Origin: Symsagittifera roscoffensis
Taxonomy: Eukaryota; Xenacoelomorpha; Acoela; Convolutidae
DNA length: 64,000 nt
Direction of reading: 5' to 3'
Assembly (NCBI RefSeq): GCF_963678635.1
Contig: NC_087062.1
Location: forward strand, 79,795,200 to 79,859,199
This document shows, in pieces, positions 43,101 through 50,485 of this stretch (position 1 is its first letter; each line of letters begins with the position of its first letter). The position numbers and the translations under genes were made by a program. Under the pieces are notes generated by a model. The model made no database searches. It was not told the origin of the DNA and saw only the letters and a list, made by a program, of their open reading frames with translations.

Positions 43101-46100
43101 GAATTACCCGAACAATCAATCAAGGAATAACTCATATATTAGATCGAACTATAACAGACCAAACAATAATTACCAAAACAGATCGCGAAATAATTCACAA
43201 AATCGACACTCAAGTTATAATAATCGTTATAGAAATTATTCCCAATCACCACACCAGAATAATAATAACTATAATAATCCTAATAATCGCCACAGAAGTA
43301 GTACACCTAAACATCAAAGACAAATCAATCAAGTACAATCTAATCCAGAAACAACATCAGACCCTCCAGGTATTGATGACACAGTAACTGATACGTTACA
43401 ACTCAATCAAATAAACTGTACATCATCAGATTCAGAAAGTGATACTGAAAACACTCTTTCTATCAATATGATAAAAGTCGAAAATGACTATGAATCTGTC
43501 ATATATGAACAACCCTTTTCATCACACATATATGAAAATCAATCAGAATTTCTTCAAAATTATTACACTACACCCATAAATTCCACACCAACGACGCAAG
43601 AAACAAATGAGAATAACACTACAAATCAAACCAATAAAAATACCAAAACAAAATGCTTGAATACAAACCATATTTATCAAAATATACAAAAAGAACAACC
43701 CAAAGAAAAAATTTGGACAATACCATTTCTCTTAGAAAGCCCAAGAAATAAAGAATTTCAACCACCAGACCTTGAAATAGATTTTTTAATTGATTCAGGA
43801 GCAGAATCAAACATAATAAACATCCCCACATGGAATGAAATAAAAACTTTACACCCAAAGCTAACACCTATTGAAACCTCCAGTAAGTTAGCAACAGCAC
43901 AAGGATCAACATTGATAAACTACGGAAAAATCCAATTATTTCTCCTCCCCACCAGAACAATGGAACAAAGCAAAATTTTAAATAAGCCATTTAAACAAAT
44001 ATTCCATATCACTGACATTAAATATAATATCATTGGAATACCATTTATTTCGAAGTATATACCAACAATTAACATACTAAATAGTAAAATATTAATCAAA
44101 GATAAATATACAAAAACAAAAGAAACATCCTTAACATTTTTTCAAAGATTAAATAAACAACCACCATTCTTTTCAAAATTCTACCCGATATTTAACCAAC
44201 AAAGAAAACACCTAAAACCACTATCAGGAAATATCTATAATTTTTCAATCAAACAAGTTCACCAATATGATAAAGAACAAAACAAACAAAAATTTAATAT
44301 GTCAGAATTTGAATTCAAACCTATTCACAAATTTTTCAAAATCACAATCTCATCCATAAAATATTTGAAAAATTCGAATTCCGATATCATTTCCTTACAT
44401 GTCTATAACAACACACCTTACCAAGTAACATTACCTTTAGGACTTTTAGGATATTGTGAAACCAACGCTACAATATCACCAATACACGAAAAAGCCTATC
44501 GCGTAAATAATATACTCCAATTACTAGATATTTGCCAATCTACAATTCTTAATGAAGAATTATCTATAAATAATATAATAAGTAACGAAAACAGAAATAC
44601 GGATTATTTCACAAAAACTCCATATTTCAAACCTACATTCAACATAAGTAACTACACAGAGGACCAACAAAAATTTTTAACAATGTTTAATTTCCAACAT
44701 TCACAAATAACACAAGACGAATTCGAAAAATTAGCCAAACAGCTAATTAAATATTCATCAGTCTATGCAACATCAAAATTCGATGTTGGAAAAATCAGTT
44801 CATCACTACATCTCCCGTTAAAACCAGACGCAGTTTTCAAAAAACAGAGAGCAAGTAAAGTACCAATCCACTTACATGATAAAGTGAACAGATTACTCGA
44901 TATTTTAGAACAATACAACATTATATCACCAGTTAATAAAGAAGAACAACCAAAAGGCAACACATTTATCAACCCCGTTATCATTCTAGCTAAAGGAGAA
45001 TCATTAAAAATCGTTCTCGACGCTAGATACCTCAATTCACTCATAGATGAATCAAAATGTAATTGGCCCATTGAACCAATACAAGTTATTTTAACAAAAA
45101 TAAACGGCAAATACTTTACAACCGCCGATATGAATAGTGCATACAATCAAATGCCACTAGATGAACAATCACGACGTTTAACACAATTTGTTATCGGAAA
45201 CCAACAATATGAATTCAACCGCTTATTCTATGGAATATCCATAGGACCAGCAGCATTTTCAGCTTTTATGAGCAAAATTTTTAGACCACTAATACTCAAG
45301 AAAAACGCAATCACCTATTTAGACGATGTTTTTATGCAATCACAAACAAAAGACGAGATGTTCAATGTTTTAGAAAAATATCACCAAATACTTCAGAACG
45401 AAAATCTGAAGGCCGCCCCCGATAAATCACACTTCTTTTTGACAAGAGTTAAATTCTTAGGACATAATATAGAAAGAAAAACAATCACTCCATTGAAATC
45501 ACGCATTGACGCTATGCAAAAACTTCAACCACCAACAAATAAAAAGAAAATCCAAGAATTTCTTGGAATGTTAAACTTTTTAAGTAAATATGTTTATAAA
45601 ATGCAATTATATCTACGACCATTTTATAACATCCTTAGACAACAAAATAATTTTGAATGGAACACAGAACATCAAACACGATTTGAAGAAGTAAAGAAAC
45701 TTTTAACTGAACAAATTTCAAACACAATTCCAGATTCAAATCAACCATTTTATGCAATGTGCGATGCTTCGAACTTTGGCATCGGTGCAGCACTATTACA
45801 ATCACATAATGGTACAAATAAAATGAACCTCATATCAGCAAATTCTCGATTATTCACTCAAGCAGAGCTACGACTCTCAACTCTAATGAGAGAATGTACA
45901 GCCATAATATATACACTGACAGAATATGAATTTCTGATACTTGGATCAAAACATCCAACAGTTCTATTCACAGACCATAAACCAATCATCTTTCTCTTTA
46001 CACAAAAATCTAACCCAAACCACCGAGTTTACAGATTTCAACTAATTCTAATGAAATTTCCAAACTTACATATAGTTTGGACTGCAGGAAAAAATCTTGC

Positions 46101-48330
46101 ATTACCAGACACCTTAAGTCGAAATACACCACCTGAATTACTTACACGAAAAACAACAGTTGAAATACCCAAAAACATAAAATTCTACCTTGCAGAAAAC
46201 GAAACATCACCCCGATTGGAATGCAAATATGCAGTAAAAACTGATATTGAACAATCACAAATAAATAGTTTACAACATTTCCCACTTTATTTAGATTGTC
46301 AAAATAATCATTATGAAGTTGATTTACTTGGAACATCAACCTTCAAACCAATCCCATATTCTCAATGGATAAAAAATAACACCCAACAAAAACGAACAAA
46401 ACAACACCCGCCTAAGAAAGACCATTTTCCACTAATTGAAAAAGAAGATTTAACTGATAAAATAAATTTATCAGGACCACAAACAAATGATTCAAAATAC
46501 ACAATAAATCAAGTTTTTGACCTTCACGACCCACTTGATACAATACCCTTATCTAAATTAGAAATCAAAAACATTTTTCTCCCCCCAACAGAAATAATTA
46601 CAATTTCAACACTGAAACAATATCAAAACCTTGACCCAGTAATTCGACAACTGAAATCATGGCACAAATATAAAACTAAACCTATCAAAGCAGATTCAAC
46701 CATTCTAGGAAACAAAACACTCCTCCGATACTTTCGCAAATTTAACAACACAACAATTAACGAAAATACAGACCTTTTAGAGTATAACCTGAATGAATCT
46801 ACAGTTCCATGTCTCCCTTTAAGTATGATTCTTATAGCTTTTAATATTTCACATACACAAAATATTAAAGGACACTCTGGATCAGAGAAAACATATTCAA
46901 ATTTTATACAAAACTTTTATTTCCCAAATGCACCAATTTGGATAAAAGTACTATGCAATGACTGTATAGTATGTCAACTAAATAAACCTTACCCAAATCA
47001 AAAACAAATAGCACAAAAACAAGATTTTAAAGGACAAAGTTTGTACTTTAATCATCGTATCTCATTTGATACTAAAGGACCAATTTCACCCTCATCAGAA
47101 GGAAACTCCTACATTATGGTAATTGTTGACGCATTTACACATTATGTAGCACTTAACCCAGTACCACATTGTAACGCTTATTACGCTTACACAACACTCT
47201 ATGAACACTGGATAGCAAAATTCGGACTACCAGAAATTTTAGTTACAGACAACGGTACAGAATTCATAAATAATGAAATTATCACACTATGTCATTTATA
47301 TAACATTAAACACAAACCACGTACATCTCATGCACCTTGGACAAACGGCTTAGTCGAAGGTATGAACCGTTCATTACAAGAATATCTTAGATGTATCATC
47401 AACGGAAATGATACAAAATATACCGAATGGTCAGCAGATGTAAAATTATTTCCCTTAGCGTATAATTCACAAATTACGACAACTTTAGGAATGTCACCAT
47501 ACGAAATGGTTTTTAACCAAAAGCCACGCAAACCAATAATGTTTACAGCAAATTCTCATAAAAACGCACAAGGTTATTGTCAACCAAATAAAGACTCAAT
47601 TTGTTATAACCTACCTTTACATACACACGATGAAGATCATTTTCATCACCCACAAATTCTTAAACTAGCCTCCGGTACACACACCGAATGGATTCTAAAT
47701 AGAGATAAAAAACACAATGAAATTTATCAAAAAATAACAAAAAAGTTATTACAAAGACAAAACATTAATGAACAAATCAATTCACGTTTTACACCAGCCT
47801 CCGAATTAAAAATTGGAACATTTGTTTTAATACCTAATTTTAATACTCAAAAAGGAATTTCTAAAAAATTACAACCCCTTCGAAAAGGACCATACCAAAT
47901 AATTGCAAAACCCACTGATGTCACATATAAAATTACCGACTCAAACAAAAAAGAAATCGTTCAACATCGAAACAACCTATTACCTTATTACCCAAAAGAA
48001 TACGCACTCCGCGAATTAACTCAATTATATTCTTTCACAGGATTAAAAATCATTCAAAATGAACCACATCTGAAAAACACAGAACAAAATGATAACCCCA
48101 CCGAAAATCAAAACACAAAACCAACCGCCACCAAAAACAATACACAAAACCATAAAGAATCTCCAAAACAAAGAAAAAATAGAAAAATGACCGAACAAAT
48201 AATACCCCAAGAACAAATCGACAAATCAGAAAATAGAAAAACAACAAGACTCCGAAATCAACCACGTAAAAACTATAAAATATTCATCCCCCAATCTAAA
48301 ATTTTAAAGAAAGTGGAATTTCAAAAGTAA
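40150..48330 (+). CDS. gag-pol: Gag-Pol polyprotein in a single 2726-codon ORF
   Basis: Gag: a disordered Q/N-rich stretch to about residue 585, a retrotransposon Gag core at about 588-790 (VFTGTDPEYSVEDYL, GAAQKWFSVLP, then KRFTQEFSKMF), and a zinc knuckle CNYCRRYGHSISEC with C828, C831, H836, C841. A prion-like Asn/Ser/Arg/Tyr-rich region spans about 880-1058. Protease: DSGAES with D1215. RT: QMPLDEQSRRLTQF and YLDD at 1723-1726. RNase H: CDASNFGIGAALLQ with D1872. Integrase: zinc region (GHSGSEKTYS, CNDCIVCQ), then D2307, D2367 and E2403 (D-59-D-35-E), with a GPY/F module at G2580. There is no stop or frameshift between Gag and Pol, so Gag-only product would need another mechanism. Pol resembles Ty3/gypsy by domain order. 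Confidence 0.92.
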   Translation: MSSTHTPGEESPDDDEIFPFIVDATTDRGQHIFCKNLLLNLFEPGISPCKTEFPDVKIKRQIIDHYLKDICNITQQYGIYSIEFTSPNHNNRKYTIQTDDLDLEFSKVFSEYIKSIHYHNSQRANSIFTNEVFAIIYSYISILENEIPITNVSPTETSKHLRVRHEITLLSSYLNIIKENFKKDDVSQHTKHDLQKILAWFIIDYFTHNIDLIAQARKNFRPQNSNDDTAITEQSDYVWDPEWSHPAFISFPQTISSQAISTISYIRDYVKVIPLTIDATPLNYNTFLPDTQNNSLNSTVIHNENLNGTRNLTQQDIQTPSHFINEEIVHTTTTQQSISPIRPNLTTPRNTNPSQTQVTLQSTVKPSVAPKYSHMDYQTYRPMTIPSKTRKTFTKNNFTDHNYNYTHPSKTYNQPQRNFNQYTRSRNWDNPMTQPNSINFQTNPPQDHSENYPFFQQNKNKKQTSYQMDYLSSDDDFLQPDIFAPNTQEYRRQGIQRTRTNHRNFSPQPIDAQHQQPIQQQNPMTAHSYQASQMQNEIPLPYYLQQHEITRNQLSNFSQMPNAAESLQMTMNPYLMGGSSITSNKPLMVFTGTDPEYSVEDYLNAVTANLILNIGPEPINTPLHQNWIHRRTALIQTTLDGAAQKWFSVLPLEIKSNWKRFTQEFSKMFDSERNKQQQRVLCNEIRRLPNETIKQIAVRIETLVRKAYSLNTHDYKNTKMTEILMMTLTPQLRKIAIKKRASHPSSIREPDLDFRKLVDKLEQAEITMKLEETENLKLQYVNRIETTPTSINNIQESETDLVEKITEILNIYEKNPNFKGKPSFKKWCNYCRRYGHSISECRQKQQDNQNKPQKYKEPNKSFYQYMKKDQNLPNKTVYSINSSGKPLPNNTNYTRNQSPYNSSYRGRSPERRNTNNSSQNHYNRPNSRNNYSRSNSNTQRFVSRSNSQSRNNYYPNNQSRNSSYNRNRNYSYNRNRSYSNNRNQNYPNNQSRNNSYIRSNYNRPNNNYQNRSRNNSQNRHSSYNNRYRNYSQSPHQNNNNYNNPNNRHRSSTPKHQRQINQVQSNPETTSDPPGIDDTVTDTLQLNQINCTSSDSESDTENTLSINMIKVENDYESVIYEQPFSSHIYENQSEFLQNYYTTPINSTPTTQETNENNTTNQTNKNTKTKCLNTNHIYQNIQKEQPKEKIWTIPFLLESPRNKEFQPPDLEIDFLIDSGAESNIINIPTWNEIKTLHPKLTPIETSSKLATAQGSTLINYGKIQLFLLPTRTMEQSKILNKPFKQIFHITDIKYNIIGIPFISKYIPTINILNSKILIKDKYTKTKETSLTFFQRLNKQPPFFSKFYPIFNQQRKHLKPLSGNIYNFSIKQVHQYDKEQNKQKFNMSEFEFKPIHKFFKITISSIKYLKNSNSDIISLHVYNNTPYQVTLPLGLLGYCETNATISPIHEKAYRVNNILQLLDICQSTILNEELSINNIISNENRNTDYFTKTPYFKPTFNISNYTEDQQKFLTMFNFQHSQITQDEFEKLAKQLIKYSSVYATSKFDVGKISSSLHLPLKPDAVFKKQRASKVPIHLHDKVNRLLDILEQYNIISPVNKEEQPKGNTFINPVIILAKGESLKIVLDARYLNSLIDESKCNWPIEPIQVILTKINGKYFTTADMNSAYNQMPLDEQSRRLTQFVIGNQQYEFNRLFYGISIGPAAFSAFMSKIFRPLILKKNAITYLDDVFMQSQTKDEMFNVLEKYHQILQNENLKAAPDKSHFFLTRVKFLGHNIERKTITPLKSRIDAMQKLQPPTNKKKIQEFLGMLNFLSKYVYKMQLYLRPFYNILRQQNNFEWNTEHQTRFEEVKKLLTEQISNTIPDSNQPFYAMCDASNFGIGAALLQSHNGTNKMNLISANSRLFTQAELRLSTLMRECTAIIYTLTEYEFLILGSKHPTVLFTDHKPIIFLFTQKSNPNHRVYRFQLILMKFPNLHIVWTAGKNLALPDTLSRNTPPELLTRKTTVEIPKNIKFYLAENETSPRLECKYAVKTDIEQSQINSLQHFPLYLDCQNNHYEVDLLGTSTFKPIPYSQWIKNNTQQKRTKQHPPKKDHFPLIEKEDLTDKINLSGPQTNDSKYTINQVFDLHDPLDTIPLSKLEIKNIFLPPTEIITISTLKQYQNLDPVIRQLKSWHKYKTKPIKADSTILGNKTLLRYFRKFNNTTINENTDLLEYNLNESTVPCLPLSMILIAFNISHTQNIKGHSGSEKTYSNFIQNFYFPNAPIWIKVLCNDCIVCQLNKPYPNQKQIAQKQDFKGQSLYFNHRISFDTKGPISPSSEGNSYIMVIVDAFTHYVALNPVPHCNAYYAYTTLYEHWIAKFGLPEILVTDNGTEFINNEIITLCHLYNIKHKPRTSHAPWTNGLVEGMNRSLQEYLRCIINGNDTKYTEWSADVKLFPLAYNSQITTTLGMSPYEMVFNQKPRKPIMFTANSHKNAQGYCQPNKDSICYNLPLHTHDEDHFHHPQILKLASGTHTEWILNRDKKHNEIYQKITKKLLQRQNINEQINSRFTPASELKIGTFVLIPNFNTQKGISKKLQPLRKGPYQIIAKPTDVTYKITDSNKKEIVQHRNNLLPYYPKEYALRELTQLYSFTGLKIIQNEPHLKNTEQNDNPTENQNTKPTATKNNTQNHKESPKQRKNRKMTEQIIPQEQIDKSENRKTTRLRNQPRKNYKIFIPQSKILKKVEFQK

Positions 48331-48927
48331 TTTTAACATTTGCTTCACAATCTTGAAACCTCCGAAACATTTTTCATTTACATTTTTCAAAATAACATGC
48401 TGACAAGTACGTAATAATTCTAGTTCAAAATAGACCAATAGGATTCATCCAATCCGTCACTTTCTCTAACTCAAACTAAGACCAATTAAGACGAATCATA
48501 TAGAACTCCAGGCACATCTATAACTATAACTTTACGACCTCCAGGTCAAAAATAAGCAAACCACTCCAACTTGACAACTAAAATAAATATCACCATAATA
48601 CCGTACCCCTCCCTTATCTAATAACCCAAAGATCAACAATATTTCCCCAACTCAGACCACGAATACCCCCAAAGCAAATTTGTTAACTTAGCCTAAAGTA
48701 ACAAAATGAACATTTTAATTAGCCTAAAGTATAAAAATCTCACCATACCCCGGATCATTTGACAAACAAAAATAAAGAAAAAGACGACCTCCCAGTCACC
48801 ATGAAAATTGCCCCAACAATTTTTTACAAAACTCAACCCACTTGTCAAAAAACTAATAAATAATCCGACCACACTAGAAAATCGCCTCAAACAGCAAAAA
48901 ATATTCGACCAAGAGATCATTTCTTAA
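48331..48927 (+). other. Spacer between gag-pol and the small ORFs
   Basis: No ORF in the sense direction. C-rich with repeated GACCTCCAGG/CCAGGCAC pieces. It could hold splice sites or a downstream promoter; nothing definite. Repeated at 58058-58654. Confidence 0.5.
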
Positions 48928-49158
48928 ATGCTCTTCTCTCAATCAGTTACTCAAATACTCATAAATCTTAAACATTTTTTTACAATACTTGAAACCTTTA
49001 TAATATTTCTTTTTGATATACTTGAATCTTTTCTAATAATCCTAATCATTTTTTGTAACATTTTTTTAATTTTCTACACTATACTCGAACTATTCCTCCA
49101 ACTTTCCAAAACCCTTGATTACATCCACAGGTACGAGTCATATAACTTGTCTAAATGA
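48928..49158 (+). CDS. ORF3a, small hydrophobic protein
   Basis: 76 codons from an ATG. Most of the protein is hydrophobic (for example IIFLFDILESFLIILIIFCN) with two likely membrane spans and a short charged C-terminus. Its TGA overlaps the ATG of the next ORF as ATGA. Size and composition recall small hydrophobic or viroporin-like viral proteins, which is inference only; low-complexity AT-rich DNA can also give such ORFs by chance. Confidence 0.45.
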   Translation: MLFSQSVTQILINLKHFFTILETFIIFLFDILESFLIILIIFCNIFLIFYTILELFLQLSKTLDYIHRYESYNLSK

Positions 49159-49343
49159 TACGAACAATTTTCAGTAGAACCGATATTTTTTTATTGTTTG
49201 TAATTTTCATAACATTTTTATCATCCCTCATTTTGACAATATGTAAATGTATAAAGAAAGCAATCTTCACATTTGCCCTAGCAACAATCCTTCTAATTCT
49301 TTTTTTGGAAGAATACTATAATAAACATAAACCTTCCCACTAA
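49155..49343 (+). CDS. ORF3b, small hydrophobic protein
   Basis: 62 codons starting on the ATGA overlap. A hydrophobic N-terminal half (IFLLFVIFITFLSSLILTI), a CKCIKK turn and a second span, then a charged end. A CAG|G acceptor-like site at about 49131 lies just upstream. The frame of ORF4 opens five bases after its stop. Confidence 0.45.
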   Translation: MIRTIFSRTDIFLLFVIFITFLSSLILTICKCIKKAIFTFALATILLILFLEEYYNKHKPSH

Positions 49344-49348
49344 AGTAA

Positions 49349-50485
49349 CCATTCAAAAATCCATCAAAAATTGCTACCCAACAGTCACAGAATCAGTCTT
49401 CACCGACATCATCCCAAGATAACCAAACACCACCTTCAACTACTCAAAATCCTCAAACATCTACACGAATTTCTTTTCAAGACAATCCATACACTTTTGA
49501 AGAACGACATGCTCGTTTATCAGAACCACTAGAACCAGTTCAACGACAAGCACTTTTAAGCGAACCAACATATAACCTATACCCAACACTACCACAAGAA
49601 CTAAGTAGAATAAGAAATTCTAGTCAAAACCAAAATACAGTCGAAATAAATAGACAAATTATACATCCTCGACGAAACAGAAATCTTCAAACTCCCCGAG
49701 TTCATTTTGATATACCTCAATCCCCATCACAAAACACTCCAGAAAACCCCATTGGTATATTACCAGAAACCCCTACGCTTCTTTCACAACGTAGCACCTC
49801 AAGCCTACCATCAGATTACTTAGGTTCAACACCAACATCTGAGCAAATACGTGAAAATCCTTTCAACCCCACAAACCAAACATCACGATTTCCATATTGG
49901 ACTACACATTCATTTACACAAGGTGAACCAAATTTAGTCAATGACCCCATAGATATTTCTACGGATACAACAACATCCTCATCACTACCAGAAACATTAT
50001 CACTACCATCAACACCATCAATAAGCCAGATTTCACCACCACCTTTTAACTTAAATTTTCCAAATAATCTCGACGCCAGATATCGAGAACAATCATCAAT
50101 AAATATTCCTTTAAGACTAGATTGGAATACATTTACAGCACCTCCACCACTATTTGGACAACATCAAGAAAGTAACCGCCTTCATAACTGGGCACTTAAT
50201 AGATTACAATATCGCCAAGATATTCACAACGATATCCGTGATCACAATATTCAAATACTCCAACAAAACAGTTTACAATTAAAGTTTGAAATCACAGTTA
50301 AGTTAAATAATATTACCCAACATCCCTACCCATTAAATCCACCTAACATAACAGCTCAATCACTACCACCACCGTTTATAACTACTGAAGTAATATACAA
50401 ATACGACAGATATACCAAAAACACAATTGGCTACATTACATTTTATAATCCATACTCAGGATTATCATACACATGTATATTCTAA
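49349..50485 (+). CDS. ORF4, 378-codon frame without an ATG
   Basis: Open from the TAA at 49346-49348 to TAA at 50483-50485 with no in-frame ATG. Rich in Pro, Ser, Thr, Gln and Asn in the first two thirds, then a more ordered C-terminal third (for example LRLDWNTFTAPPPLFGQHQE and EVIYKYDRYTKNTIGYITFY). The end overlaps the envelope start by 13 nt. With 1.1 kb open in AT-rich sequence it is unlikely to be chance. It could be joined by splicing to an upstream ATG (leader, ORF1 or gag), or begin at a non-AUG codon. CAG acceptor-like sites occur near 49385. No homology recognised. Confidence 0.65.
   Translation, partial: PFKNPSKIATQQSQNQSSPTSSQDNQTPPSTTQNPQTSTRISFQDNPYTFEERHARLSEPLEPVQRQALLSEPTYNLYPTLPQELSRIRNSSQNQNTVEINRQIIHPRRNRNLQTPRVHFDIPQSPSQNTPENPIGILPETPTLLSQRSTSSLPSDYLGSTPTSEQIRENPFNPTNQTSRFPYWTTHSFTQGEPNLVNDPIDISTDTTTSSSLPETLSLPSTPSISQISPPPFNLNFPNNLDARYREQSSINIPLRLDWNTFTAPPPLFGQHQESNRLHNWALNRLQYRQDIHNDIRDHNIQILQQNSLQLKFEITVKLNNITQHPYPLNPPNITAQSLPPPFITTEVIYKYDRYTKNTIGYITFYNPYSGLSYTCIF
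50455..50460 (+). promoter_or_regulatory. Possible splice acceptor for env
   Basis: ACTCAG|G 13 nt before the envelope ATG, preceded by a T-rich patch. Placement suits a subgenomic env mRNA. Not proven; repeated at 60182-60187. Confidence 0.35.
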
